64,000 bases of DNA from Sediminibacterium ginsengisoli (GTDB lineage: Bacteria > Bacteroidota > Bacteroidia > Chitinophagales > Chitinophagaceae): assembly GCF_900167075.1 (NCBI RefSeq), contig NZ_FUWH01000004.1, forward strand, positions 1 through 64,000, given 5' to 3'. Each line of letters begins with the position of its first letter. Position 1 is the first letter of the stretch. A program made the translations under genes and the position numbers. This document shows positions 27,610 to 36,252 of the stretch, in pieces. Under the pieces are notes generated by a model that had not been told where the DNA came from, did not search any database, and saw only the letters and a program-made list of their open reading frames with translations.

Positions 27610-29265
27610 TTGCTCCGGAAATTATACATACAGAATTATGCTATCATTGACGAGATCACGATCGATTTTTCGTCGCAGCTGAATATTATTACCGGTGAAA
27701 CCGGAGCAGGTAAAAGTATCCTCATGGGAGCGCTCAGCCTGATCCTTGGGGAAAGGGCCGACAGTTCTGTACTGGTGAATACCGAAAAGAAATGTTTTAT
27801 CGAAGGAGTGTTTGCCGTTGAAGGGAAAAAATCAGTCCTGCGTTTCCTGGAAGAGCAGGACCTGGATACAGACGCTGAACTGGTATTACGCAGGGAAATT
27901 GCCGTAAACGGGAAATCGCGTGCATTCATCAATGATACCCCCGCCACACTGCAGCAACTGAAAACGCTTGCCTCATTACTCGTAGACCTTCACCAGCAGT
28001 TCGATACGCTTGAAATAGGTGATGAAGATTTTCAGCGGGAAGTAATGGATGCGCTGGCAGGCAACGATGCAAAACTGGCTGCTTACAAAATCGTTTACCA
28101 GGAATGGCAGCAATGCGAAAAACAACTGGCAAAGCTCAAAGAAGAAAAGGCTTCCTTTACAAGAGAAGCAGATTATAACCAGTTCCTTTTTGATGAACTG
28201 TCTGCACTCGACCTGAAAGAAAATGAACTTGAACAGCTGGAAGAAGAACTGCAGCTGCTCAGTCATTCGGAAGGCATCAAAACTGCACTCACCAAAACTT
28301 ATTTTGAATTAAAGGAAAGTGAGCAGCCGCTGATCAATCACCTCAAGCAACTGATCAACCAGCTGCAGCCATTTACGGAAATACATGCAGAGCTGGCCCA
28401 GCTCACAGAACGCCTGCAAAGCACACATATCGAATTACAGGATATTGCAGGTGAGCTTAACCGGGTAGGTGAAAATGTACAGTTCGATGATTCCAGGAAC
28501 GAATGGATCAACCAGCGGCTGGCAGAGGGTTATAAACTTGTAAAGAAGCACAGCGTAAAAGATACCGCCGGCTTACTGGCCATACAGGCAGAGCTGCAGC
28601 TGAAGCTCGATGCGGTATTGAATATAGATGAAGCCATACAGGAAAAAGAACAGCTGTCGGCCGGGCTGCAGGCAAGTGCTTCAAAAGCAGCCGCAGCAAT
28701 CTCAGCAGCAAGACAGCAGCAGGCGAAACCGCTGGAAGAAAGGGTGAATGCATTATTACACCAGGTAGGCATGCCCAATGCAAGGCTCAGGGTATCCATT
28801 ACCACAAGGCCATTACAGTCTGACGGCATGGACAGCATCGAATTCCTTTTCGATGCCAACCGCAGCAACAGGTTTGAACCAATACGCAAAGTGGCAAGCG
28901 GCGGAGAGCTGAGCAGGCTGATGTTATGCATCAAGTCGCTGGTAGCGCAATCCATCGATCTGCCTACCATGATCTTTGACGAGATCGATACCGGTATTTC
29001 GGGCGAAGCGGCCAAACAGGTAGGCCTGATCATGAAAGACCTGGCAGCAAGCCGTCAGATCATCTGTATTACACATCAGCCGCAGATCGCCGGTAAGGCC
29101 AATGCACATTTCTTTGTATATAAAGAGATCCGCGACGAAATGGTAAAGACCAACATCAGGCAACTGGATCAGGACGAGCGCATCACCGCCATAGCCAGGA
29201 TGCTGAGCGGGGAAAAGCCAACAGCGGCGGCCCTGGAAAACGCCAGGGAAATGATCATGAACTGA
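27610..29265 (+). CDS. recN: DNA repair protein RecN
   Basis: This 551-residue SMC-like ATPase aids double-strand-break repair. Walker A is GETGAGKS (29-36), a long coiled coil spans about 150-360, the signature is VASGGELSRLML, and Walker B is TMIFDEIDTGISG. No ATG lies near the family N terminus: the reading frame opens at a stop at 27559 and offers only TTG codons at 27589 and 27610. The second gives MLRKLYIQNYAII, as in homologues, and the first lies inside a promoter-like sequence. Confidence 0.93.
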   Translation: MLRKLYIQNYAIIDEITIDFSSQLNIITGETGAGKSILMGALSLILGERADSSVLVNTEKKCFIEGVFAVEGKKSVLRFLEEQDLDTDAELVLRREIAVNGKSRAFINDTPATLQQLKTLASLLVDLHQQFDTLEIGDEDFQREVMDALAGNDAKLAAYKIVYQEWQQCEKQLAKLKEEKASFTREADYNQFLFDELSALDLKENELEQLEEELQLLSHSEGIKTALTKTYFELKESEQPLINHLKQLINQLQPFTEIHAELAQLTERLQSTHIELQDIAGELNRVGENVQFDDSRNEWINQRLAEGYKLVKKHSVKDTAGLLAIQAELQLKLDAVLNIDEAIQEKEQLSAGLQASASKAAAAISAARQQQAKPLEERVNALLHQVGMPNARLRVSITTRPLQSDGMDSIEFLFDANRSNRFEPIRKVASGGELSRLMLCIKSLVAQSIDLPTMIFDEIDTGISGEAAKQVGLIMKDLAASRQIICITHQPQIAGKANAHFFVYKEIRDEMVKTNIRQLDQDERITAIARMLSGEKPTAAALENAREMIMN

Positions 29266-29333
29266 TGAAATCCGGTATTTTCCGGGAATTCTATACATTT
29301 ACCGACTAAATATCTAAAAACAAAAAGACCATT

Positions 29334-30149
29334 ATGGCATACAACCTGTTAAAAGGCAAACGTGGTATCATAACCGGCGCGCTTGATGAGAATTCAATTG
29401 CATGGAAAGTAGCAGAAAAGGCACATGAAGAAGGCGCCACTTTTGTTTTAACCAATGCCCCGATCGCAATGCGTATGGGTGAGATCAAAAAACTGGCTGA
29501 GAAAACCGGTTCAGAAATCATTCCTGCAGATGCAACCAGTGTGGATGAGCTGACTACCCTGTTCACCAGATCTCAGGAAGTACTGGGCGGCAAGATCGAT
29601 TTTGTGCTGCACTCTATCGGAATGAGCGTGAACATCAGGAAAAATATTCCTTATACCGAATCCAACTATGATTATTTCCAGAAAGGGATCGACGTTTCAG
29701 CCCTCTCCTTTCACAAAATGCTGGCCGTAGCTAAAAAGCTCGATGCCATCAATGAATGGGGAAGTGTGGTAGCGCTTACTTATATGGCGGCACAGCGTAC
29801 CTATCCTTTCTATACGGATATGGCAGATATCAAGGCAATGCTCGAATCTATCGCGCGCAGCTTCGGTTATCATTATGGTGTAGAGAAAAAAGTACGTATC
29901 AACACCGTGTCACAGTCGCCCACCAAAACAACCGCCGGAACCGGCATCAAAGGCTTTGGTGATTTTTACGATTATGCAAATGCCATTGCCCCGCTGGGTA
30001 ATGCAACTGCAGAAGACTGTGCTAACTATTGTATTACACTCTTCTCAGACCTGACCCGCATGGTAACCATGCAGAACCTCTTCCACGATGGAGGTTATTC
30101 TACTACCGGCGTAAGCAATGCCGTTATGCAGAAAATGGGAATTGAATAA
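29334..30149 (+). CDS. fabI: Enoyl-ACP reductase (NADH)
   Basis: This 271-residue short-chain dehydrogenase catalyses the last step of each fatty-acid elongation cycle. It shows the FabI-type nucleotide loop GIITGALDENSIAW, HSIGMSVN and the catalytic Y150 and Y160...K167 (Y-x6-K). It is the target of triclosan-type inhibitors in other bacteria. It stands alone, followed by a hairpin. Confidence 0.95.
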   Translation: MAYNLLKGKRGIITGALDENSIAWKVAEKAHEEGATFVLTNAPIAMRMGEIKKLAEKTGSEIIPADATSVDELTTLFTRSQEVLGGKIDFVLHSIGMSVNIRKNIPYTESNYDYFQKGIDVSALSFHKMLAVAKKLDAINEWGSVVALTYMAAQRTYPFYTDMADIKAMLESIARSFGYHYGVEKKVRINTVSQSPTKTTAGTGIKGFGDFYDYANAIAPLGNATAEDCANYCITLFSDLTRMVTMQNLFHDGGYSTTGVSNAVMQKMGIE

Positions 30150-30158
30150 TTTATTTAT

Positions 30159-30188
30159 CCGTCCCGACGCCAAGCGTTGGGGCGGCTT
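30159..30188 (+). terminator. Hairpin after fabI
   Basis: CCGTCCCGACGC-CAA-GCGTTGGGGCGG forms a 12-bp stem with two G-T pairs, followed by CTTT. It lies between fabI and the SemiSWEET gene, 13 bp before the latter's ATG. The T run is short, so it may attenuate rather than fully stop. Confidence 0.6.
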
Positions 30189-30200
30189 TAACTCCAGCTT

Positions 30201-30470
30201 ATGTCATGGATTGAATTCACCGGTTATTTCGGCTCGTTCCTGACTTCTGTTACTTTTCTCCCGCAGGTATATAAATCCTGGCAATCCAGGAGCGTAGGCG
30301 ACCTGAGCATCTGGATGATACTCATCGTTGTAACCAGTACCATTGTATGGTCTGTATATGCGGTAGCGATACACAGCGGACCGGTGTTATCGGCCAACCT
30401 GATCGTGCTCGCTTTATCCCTGGTACTGCTTTACTTCAAGTTCAGCTTTAAAGAAAAAGACCCGCTTTAA
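30201..30470 (+). CDS. SemiSWEET sugar transporter (MtN3/PQ-loop)
   Basis: This 89-residue membrane protein has three helices (about 5-25, 36-57, 62-82), forming one triple-helix bundle that works as a dimer. The PQ motif is in TFLPQVYKSW of helix 1, followed by VGDLSIWM. Bacterial SemiSWEETs move sugars by facilitated diffusion; the substrate here is unknown. Confidence 0.9.
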   Translation: MSWIEFTGYFGSFLTSVTFLPQVYKSWQSRSVGDLSIWMILIVVTSTIVWSVYAVAIHSGPVLSANLIVLALSLVLLYFKFSFKEKDPL

Positions 30471-30489
30471 ACAGATCGTGCAAAAGAAA

Positions 30490-30513
30490 AAAGCCATTCA
30501 TGAGAATGGCTTT
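30490..30513. terminator. Terminator between SemiSWEET and DUF2795 genes
   Basis: AAAGCCATTC-ATGA-GAATGGCTTT is a perfect 10-bp stem with a 4-base loop, flanked by A-rich and T-containing sequence. It serves convergent genes. Confidence 0.75.
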
Positions 30514-30542
30514 AGCTATATCGTTAGTTACCTGATGACTGA

Positions 30543-30764
30543 TCAGTATTCGTCTTCATTAAACATGAAGTCTTCCTGGCTTGGATAATCAGGCCAGATG
30601 TCTTCAATGCTCTCGTACACTTCGCCTTCGTCTTCCAGCTCCTGCAGGTTTTCCACCACTTCAATAGGAGCACCGCTTCTGATCGAATAATCAATCAGCT
30701 CGTCTTTAGTTGCAGGCCAGGGCGCTTCTTCCAGGTAACTTGCTAATTCTAATGTCCAGAACAT
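30543..30764 (-). CDS. DUF2795 family small acidic protein
   Basis: A 73-residue, strongly acidic protein (MFWTLELASYLEEAPWPATK...). The region APWPATKDELIDYSIRSGA matches the DUF2795 pattern, and the tail is rich in Asp and Glu. It is conserved across Bacteroidota, but its function is unknown. A near-perfect promoter lies 21 bp upstream, suggesting strong single-gene expression. Confidence 0.88.
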   Translation of the reverse strand: MFWTLELASYLEEAPWPATKDELIDYSIRSGAPIEVVENLQELEDEGEVYESIEDIWPDYPSQEDFMFNEDEY

Positions 30765-30785
30765 ATTTTACCTTTTAATTTTTTG

Positions 30786-30815
30786 CAAATGTAGCCGTAT
30801 AAATGATATCTCCAA
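30786..30815 (-). promoter_or_regulatory. Promoter of DUF2795 gene
   Basis: On the minus strand TTG (30813-30815), a 19-bp spacer and a perfect -7 TACATTTG (30786-30793) lie 21 bp before the ATG. Confidence 0.7.
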
Positions 30816-30877
30816 ATCAGAGTTTCCAACCTGTGCAAAGAAATGTTTAAAAATTAACCATTCTGGGGCTGCTGTTG

Positions 30878-30885
30878 TAGGTTTG
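30878..30885 (+). promoter_or_regulatory. -7 element before lolD-type gene
   Basis: TAGGTTTG matches TAnnTTTG perfectly and ends 23 bp before the ATG at 30909. No clear -33 TTG is present. Confidence 0.45.
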
Positions 30886-30908
30886 CAGGGCAAATACCGA
30901 GAAAACAC

Positions 30909-31559
30909 ATGCTCAAAGCCCGGAATATTAAAAAAAGATACGACCAGCTGGAAGTGCTGAAAGGCGTTGATATTGAGATCAGCCAGGGAGAAATTGTGAG
31001 TATTATAGGTTCATCCGGGGCAGGAAAAAGCACTTTCCTGCATATCCTTGGTACACTTGACGTGGCTGATGAAGGCCAGATCTGGCTCAACAATGAGCGG
31101 ATCGATGAGCTGAAAGGCCGTAAACTGGCGGCTTACCGTAATGCGCATATGGGTTTTGTGTTCCAGTTCCACCACCTGTTACCTGAATTCTCGGCACTGG
31201 AAAATGTATCTGTGCCCGGCTGGATCGCGGGCGGGAAGAAAAAAGACATCATGGAAAGGGCTGCACACCTGCTCGATCTGCTGGGCCTTGGTAACCGGAT
31301 AGATAATAAGCCCCAGCAGTTATCCGGCGGTGAACAGCAGCGTGTGGCTGTGGCAAGAGCCCTCATCAATCAGCCCGATATCGTTTTTGCGGATGAGCCT
31401 ACCGGCAATCTCGACAGTGCCAATGCCCGTGAATTACATGAATTATTTGTGCAGCTGCGTAACCAGTTCAAACAGACTTTTCTTATTGTAACCCATAATG
31501 AGGAACTGGCTGCCATGAGCGACAGAACCCTTCACATGCGCGACGGGAAGATCATCTGA
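30909..31559 (+). CDS. lolD: LolD-type ABC transporter ATPase
   Basis: A 216-residue ATPase of the LolD/MacB/FtsE group. Walker A is GSSGAGKST (34-42), followed by the Q-loop FVFQFHHLLPEFSALENV, signature LSGGEQQR and Walker [22 protein letters not shown] is typical of LolD, which drives release of lipoproteins from the inner membrane with LolC/E. No permease gene is adjacent. It ends 1 bp from the convergent adenosyltransferase stop. Confidence 0.87.
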   Translation: MLKARNIKKRYDQLEVLKGVDIEISQGEIVSIIGSSGAGKSTFLHILGTLDVADEGQIWLNNERIDELKGRKLAAYRNAHMGFVFQFHHLLPEFSALENVSVPGWIAGGKKKDIMERAAHLLDLLGLGNRIDNKPQQLSGGEQQRVAVARALINQPDIVFADEPTGNLDSANARELHELFVQLRNQFKQTFLIVTHNEELAAMSDRTLHMRDGKII

Positions 31560-31560
31560 G

Positions 31561-32124
31561 TCAGGAAACACGCGGTTTCCAGGGAATCTCAGCCACATTC
31601 AGGAGATGGCCTGCATATCTTGCAAGCACAAAAAGATAATCGCTCAGGCGGTTGATGTACTTGATCACCAGCGGATCAACAAAAACTTCCTGCTGCTGCA
31701 TGTTCACACAATTCCGTTCTGCACGGCGGCAGACACACCTGGCTACATGGGTGGTTGAAACGGCCACATGTCCGCCCGGCAGGATGAACGATTTCATGGG
31801 AGGCAGCACTTCGTTCATCGCATCTATTTCTTTCTCCAGCAGTTTAACATCCTCTTCCCTGAGATCGGGCATTTTCATCAGTGGTTCGCGTTCGGGATCA
31901 CAGGCAAGCGATGAACCGATGGTAAAAAGACGATCCTGTATTTCCTTTAAGACAATGCGTGTGTGTTCATCGGTAATATGATCACTGACAAGTCCTATAT
32001 AGGAATTGAGCTCATCAACCGTGCCATAGGCTTCAATACGGATATGGCTTTTAGGTACTTTCGTTCCGCCGATCAGGGATGTCTTTCCCTGGTCGCCGGT
32101 TTTTGTATAGATCTTGATGGCCAT
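31561..32124 (-). CDS. Cob(I)alamin adenosyltransferase, PduO type
   Basis: This 187-residue enzyme attaches the adenosyl group of ATP to cob(I)alamin to make coenzyme B12. The N-terminal ATP motif is IYTKTGDQGKTSLIGG, with ARCVCRRAER and YINRLSDYLFVLARY in the C-terminal helices. The frame is open to 32214, overlapping the upstream ABC gene, but the family start is the ATG at 32124. No cobalamin riboswitch was seen upstream. Confidence 0.93.
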   Translation of the reverse strand: MAIKIYTKTGDQGKTSLIGGTKVPKSHIRIEAYGTVDELNSYIGLVSDHITDEHTRIVLKEIQDRLFTIGSSLACDPEREPLMKMPDLREEDVKLLEKEIDAMNEVLPPMKSFILPGGHVAVSTTHVARCVCRRAERNCVNMQQQEVFVDPLVIKYINRLSDYLFVLARYAGHLLNVAEIPWKPRVS

Positions 32125-32158
32125 GACTCTTTTTTGAGGAATGTAAAACAACAGTGGC

Positions 32159-32878
32159 TTAAATAACCGAACCAGCCGCTTCTGTTTGTTTGCTGCGGCG
32201 GGTATCGCTTTCAATCAGTCCGTCGCGCAGGCGAACTACACGATGTGCATAAGCAGCAATATCTTCTTCGTGCGTTACAAGTACAACGGTATTGCCGGCC
32301 TGCTGGATCTTACTGAAGATCTCCATTACTTCCACCGAAGTTTTCGAATCGAGATTACCGGTAGGTTCGTCTGCCAGCAGCAGTGAAGGATTATTGACCA
32401 GGGCGCGTGCGATAGCCACACGCTGTATCTGGCCACCGCTCAGTTCGTTCGATTTGTGATGACTTCTTTCAGCAAGCCCAACCTTTTTTAACGCTTCCAT
32501 CGCCCGCTCTATTCTCTCTTTCTTGTTAACCCCTGCATAGATCAGCGGCAGGGCTACGTTTTCGGCAGCCGAAAGACGGGGCAGCAGGTTGAACTGCTGG
32601 AATACGAAACCGATCTCGGTATTTCTTACGGTAGCAAGATCATCATCAGCCATCTTGCTCACATCTTTCCCGTTGAGGATATATTTTCCGCCGGTGGGCG
32701 AATCGAGGCAGCCCAGGATATTCATGAGGGTGCTCTTACCACTACCCGAAGGGCCCATCAGCGCAACATATTCATTCCTGAAAATATCCAGCGAGATCCC
32801 TTTGAGTACAGGGATAGCCTGGCTTCCCATAAAATAGCTTTTTTGAATTTCTTCGAGTCGTATGATGGACTGGCTCAT
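32159..32878 (-). CDS. MacB-type ABC transporter ATPase
   Basis: This 239-residue ATPase has Walker [11 protein letters not shown]-loop [21 protein letters not shown], signature [16 protein letters not shown] and Walker [14 protein letters not shown]. It belongs to the MacB/LolD class that powers FtsX-like permeases, but no permease is next to it. It lies between gatC (30 bp upstream) and the adenosyltransferase (34 bp downstream), probably in one transcript. Confidence 0.9.
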   Translation of the reverse strand: MSQSIIRLEEIQKSYFMGSQAIPVLKGISLDIFRNEYVALMGPSGSGKSTLMNILGCLDSPTGGKYILNGKDVSKMADDDLATVRNTEIGFVFQQFNLLPRLSAAENVALPLIYAGVNKKERIERAMEALKKVGLAERSHHKSNELSGGQIQRVAIARALVNNPSLLLADEPTGNLDSKTSVEVMEIFSKIQQAGNTVVLVTHEEDIAAYAHRVVRLRDGLIESDTRRSKQTEAAGSVI

Positions 32879-32908
32879 AGGGCGGAGGTTATGGTTAACG
32901 GGAATCGT

Positions 32909-33199
32909 TTATTTGCGTATCACTTTCGGTACTTTGAAAAACTGTTCATCGTGTACGGGAGCATTCTTCAGTGCTTCCGCTCTTGTTACGGAACCGGCCA
33001 CTTTATCTTCACGCAGCACATTCACGGCATCGCCCATATGCATAAGCGGTTCCACACCCGTGGTATCCAGCTCCTGCAGCTTTTCCACAAAAGCCAGCAT
33101 CTGCTGCAGCTCATCAGTAATGACCGCCTGCTCGTCTTCATTAAAATGCAACCTCGACAGATTAGCGAGGTATGCAACGGTACCGCTAGCTATTTCCAT
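32909..33199 (-). CDS. gatC: Asp-tRNA(Asn)/Glu-tRNA(Gln) amidotransferase subunit C
   Basis: This 96-residue small subunit stabilises the GatAB amidotransferase that makes Gln-tRNA or Asn-tRNA. It has the family pattern VAYLANLSRLHFNEDEQAV, LQQMLAFVEKLQELDT and LREDKV. gatA and gatB are not in the window. A -7-like TATTTTTG lies only 5 bp upstream of the ATG. Confidence 0.93.
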   Translation of the reverse strand: MEIASGTVAYLANLSRLHFNEDEQAVITDELQQMLAFVEKLQELDTTGVEPLMHMGDAVNVLREDKVAGSVTRAEALKNAPVHDEQFFKVPKVIRK

Positions 33200-33204
33200 G
33201 CTAA

Positions 33205-33212
33205 CAAAAATA
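33205..33212 (-). promoter_or_regulatory. -7 element directly before gatC
   Basis: On the minus strand TATTTTTG matches TAnnTTTG and is separated from the gatC ATG by 5 bp, implying a leaderless or nearly leaderless message. A TTG is present but only 13 bp upstream of it, shorter than usual. Confidence 0.4.
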
Positions 33213-33403
33213 ACTGAAAGCTGGCCAATTTCATCCCGTAAATGTTAAAAGGCAAAGGCAGTTATGCAGAAAAAATCAGCTATGAAGTGCCGCAAAAGCT
33301 TTTTTTTACCGGTTTTCGTCACTTTTTTTTCATTGATTTCCAGCCTGAAATATAGTTTATAAACAAAAAAAAGGCTGATGGTGAAAAAGACAATGTTAAT
33401 TGA

Positions 33404-33435
33404 TTGCTATGAATGAATATTCCTCCTTAAATTAG
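33404..33435 (+). promoter_or_regulatory. Possible promoter of the 26-codon ORF
   Basis: TTG (33404-33406), a 21-bp spacer and TAAATTAG (33428-33435; one mismatch to TAnnTTTG) lie 23 bp before the ATG at 33459. Confidence 0.4.
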
Positions 33436-33458
33436 TGAGAACAAAATCCCCCCCGATT

Positions 33459-33539
33459 ATGTTAGTTTATGTATTGCTAGCAGTTTATCTCGTATGCCTT
33501 TATATGGCGTACAAAGGAGCAGCCACAACGGATAAATAA
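33459..33539 (+). CDS. Possible 26-residue membrane peptide
   Basis: A short frame within a 533-bp stretch otherwise free of genes (33200-33732). It encodes 26 residues: a hydrophobic helix of about 17 (LVYVLLAVYLVCLYMA), then YKGAATTDK, so the polar end is probably cytoplasmic or extracytoplasmic after one pass. A promoter-like sequence precedes it and a 15-bp-stem terminator follows 22 bp after its stop, so the unit looks like a complete single-gene transcript. There is no clear Shine-Dalgarno. Size and shape recall small membrane subunits such as KdpF or CydX, but no such partner is nearby. It could also be a small RNA. I see nothing definite in 33213-33400 or 33612-33732. Confidence 0.45.
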   Translation: MLVYVLLAVYLVCLYMAYKGAATTDK

Positions 33540-33561
33540 CATTTGATCCTGTTGCTGGTTT

Positions 33562-33611
33562 AATATCAAACTTTTCTGAAAACTACCCCCTCGGAAAAGT
33601 TTGATATTTTT
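33562..33611 (+). terminator. Terminator after the tiny ORF
   Basis: AATATCAAACTTTTC and GAAAAGTTTGATATT form a perfect 15-bp stem around a 17-base loop (33577-33593), followed by TTT. No other gene on this strand ends nearby, so it must serve the 33.4-33.55 kb transcript. Confidence 0.8.
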
Positions 33612-33732
33612 CCATTTTATTTTCCACCTCTTTCAGCCTTTTCAACAGCAGCTTTTGGAACTGAAAAAATTTTTATGCTAACTTCGGTCATAATAGTTGC
33701 ATAACTAACTATTTTTACACAAAGCTTCATCT

Positions 33733-36108
33733 ATGAAACGTTCAATCAAAAAAGTGGCTGTTCTCGGAAGTGGTGTGATGGGTTCGCGTATTGCCTGTCA
33801 TTTCGCGGGCACCGGTGTTTCCGTGTTATTGCTTGATATAGTAGCAAAAGGTGCAGAAGAAAGCACGAAACCTGCAGAAAGGAACAAACTCGTGAATGAT
33901 GCGTTGCAGGCTGCTGTAAAGAGCAACCCCTCGCCTCTTTTTACCAAAGCAGCATTGAAGCGGATCACGACCGGTAATTTTGAAGATAACCTGAAAGATA
34001 TAAACAGTTGCGACTGGGTGATTGAAGTAGTGATAGAGCGGCTGGACATTAAACAGCAGCTGTATGAAAAAGTAGAGAAGTTCCGCAAACCCGGTACACT
34101 TATATCATCCAATACATCGGGTATCCCTATTCACCTGATGGCAGAAGGCAGAAGCGAAGATTTCAAAAAACATTTCTGCGGCACACACTTTTTCAACCCG
34201 CCGAGGTACCTGCGTTTGCTCGAGATCATCCCTACCCCGCATACAGATCCGGAAGTGGTGGATTTCCTGTTGCATTACGGAGATCTTTACCTGGGTAAAA
34301 CCACCGTACTCTGTAAAGACACACCGGCTTTCATTGCCAACCGTATCGGCGTATTCAGCATCATGAGCATTTTCCATATCATGGACAAGCTTTCTCTGAG
34401 TATCGATGAGATTGAAGCGCTGACCGGACCTGTGATCGGAAGACCTAAATCTGCTACATTCAGGACTGCGGATGTGGTAGGGATAGATACGCTGGTAAAA
34501 GTTGCAAAAGGCGTGTCGGATAATTGTCCGGATGATGAGGCCAAAGCAATATTCCAGATCCCATCCTGGCTGGAAACAATTGTAAGCAATAACTGGCTGG
34601 GCGATAAGACAGGCCAGGGCTTCTTCAAAAAAGTAAAATCAGACAGCGGTAAAGAGATCCTTACGCTGAACCTGCAAAGCATGGAATATGGCGCGCGCAA
34701 CAAGCCAAAATTTGCAGCGCTTGAAACCGCCAGACCAGTTGAAGACCTGAAACAGCGCCTGAAAATACTGCAGGCGGCCACTGATAAAGCCGGTGATTTT
34801 TACAGGGCATTTCATTATTCTCTTTTTTCCTATATCTCTTACCGCATTCCTGAGATCAGCAATGAGCTGTACCGCGTAGACGATGCAATGATGGCGGGTT
34901 TTGGCTGGGAGATCGGTGCATTTGAAAGCTGGGATACACTGGGGGTAGAGAAGACCGTTGCAGCTATGAAAGCAGCAGGTTATTCCGTAGCGCCATGGGT
35001 TGAACAGATGCTGGCCAACGGCGCCGCTTCTTTCTATAAAATAGAACAGGGCAGACGGATGTTCTATGATGTTGCATCCGGCGGTTACCTGCCGATACCT
35101 GGCGGAGAAGCATTCATGGTGCTGAAAAACCATGCCGACAAAACCATCTGGAAAAACAGCGCCTGCCGTTTATATGATACCGGCGATGGTGTTGCCGGTT
35201 TTGAATGGAGCAGCAAGATGAACAGCATCGGCGGCGAAGTGTTGGAAGGCCTTAACAAAGCGATCGGTATTGCCGAGGAATCATTTAAAGGATTGGTAAT
35301 AGCCAACGACGGGCCTAACTTCAGCGCAGGTGCCAACGTAGGCATGATCTTCATGCTTGCTATAGAACAGGAATACGACGAACTGGATATGGCCATCCGC
35401 ATGTTCCAGAACAGTATGATGCGCGTACGTTATTCATCTGTTCCGGTGGTAATTGCACCGCATGGTTTAACACTGGGCGGTGGTTGTGAAATGAACCTGC
35501 ATGCCGATAAGATCTGCGCGGCAGCCGAAACGTATATCGGTCTCGTTGAGTTAGGTGTTGGGTTGATCCCCGGCGGTGGTGGCACCAAAGAGTTTGCACT
35601 GCGCGCAGCTGATGAAATGCATGAAGACGAACCGGAAACCATTACACTCAAAAACAGGTTCCTCTCCATTGCAACTGCTAAAGTGGCCACTTCCGCACAT
35701 GAGGCTTTTGAAATGGGTATTATGAGAAAAGGACATGACGAGATTGTAATGAATGCCGGCCGCAGGATACTGGAAGCCAAGAAAAGCGTCATAGAATTAT
35801 ACGACCAGGGCTATGTTACCCCTGTGCAGCGCAAAGACGTTAAAGTACTCGGCCGTTCTGTGCTGGGCGCATTATATGCAGGCATCAATGGTATGTGGAG
35901 AGGCAATTATGCAACCGATCACGATGCACTTGTGGCAAGAAAGCTCGCGTATGTAATGTGCGGCGGTGATCTCAGCGATCAGACCCTCGTTAGCGAACAA
36001 TACCTGCTCGACCTGGAAAGAGAAGCATTCCTCAGCCTTTGCGGAGAACGCAAAACGCTGGAGCGGATACAGGGCGTGCTGAAGACGGGTAAGCCGGTGA
36101 GAAACTAG
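33733..36108 (+). CDS. fadN: 3-hydroxyacyl-CoA dehydrogenase/enoyl-CoA hydratase (FadN-like)
   Basis: This 791-residue fatty-acid beta-oxidation enzyme has the dehydrogenase first and the hydratase last, as in Bacillus FadN and the reverse of FadB. The NAD loop is VAVLGSGVMGSRIA (8-21), SSNTSGIPI and HFFNPPRYLRLLEI follow, and the second dehydrogenase domain includes DTPAFIANRIGVF. The C-terminal crotonase part has HGLTLGGGCEMNLHAD and GVGLIPGGGGTKE. Thiolase and acyl-CoA dehydrogenase genes usually follow it, but here a repeat array begins about 75 bp after the stop. Confidence 0.92.
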   Translation: MKRSIKKVAVLGSGVMGSRIACHFAGTGVSVLLLDIVAKGAEESTKPAERNKLVNDALQAAVKSNPSPLFTKAALKRITTGNFEDNLKDINSCDWVIEVVIERLDIKQQLYEKVEKFRKPGTLISSNTSGIPIHLMAEGRSEDFKKHFCGTHFFNPPRYLRLLEIIPTPHTDPEVVDFLLHYGDLYLGKTTVLCKDTPAFIANRIGVFSIMSIFHIMDKLSLSIDEIEALTGPVIGRPKSATFRTADVVGIDTLVKVAKGVSDNCPDDEAKAIFQIPSWLETIVSNNWLGDKTGQGFFKKVKSDSGKEILTLNLQSMEYGARNKPKFAALETARPVEDLKQRLKILQAATDKAGDFYRAFHYSLFSYISYRIPEISNELYRVDDAMMAGFGWEIGAFESWDTLGVEKTVAAMKAAGYSVAPWVEQMLANGAASFYKIEQGRRMFYDVASGGYLPIPGGEAFMVLKNHADKTIWKNSACRLYDTGDGVAGFEWSSKMNSIGGEVLEGLNKAIGIAEESFKGLVIANDGPNFSAGANVGMIFMLAIEQEYDELDMAIRMFQNSMMRVRYSSVPVVIAPHGLTLGGGCEMNLHADKICAAAETYIGLVELGVGLIPGGGGTKEFALRAADEMHEDEPETITLKNRFLSIATAKVATSAHEAFEMGIMRKGHDEIVMNAGRRILEAKKSVIELYDQGYVTPVQRKDVKVLGRSVLGALYAGINGMWRGNYATDHDALVARKLAYVMCGGDLSDQTLVSEQYLLDLEREAFLSLCGERKTLERIQGVLKTGKPVRN

Positions 36109-36182
36109 GGGTAGCAGGATAATGTAAAGTATATATCGTTGCTATTACTGATCGCCTGACCACAGGCGTTAAGAAGAATTTA

Positions 36183-36252
36183 TAAATCTACCAACTTTAG
36201 AAAGAGCAGATGAGTGCTGCGCTGAGTTCCCTCCGGGAGACATCAGAGACAG
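36183..36252. repeat. Diverged copy of the hairpin repeat
   Basis: AAATCTACCAACTTTAGAAAG, then GAGTGCTGCGCTGAGTTCCC, TCCG, GGAGACATCAG. This matches the 1-126 and 36364-36582 units with several substitutions in the spacer, while the hairpin remains intact. Confidence 0.75.

Noticed and set aside
32125..32214. Cobalamin riboswitch before the adenosyltransferase gene
   Set aside because: The upstream region is the coding sequence of the ABC ATPase and has no B12-box-like sequence.
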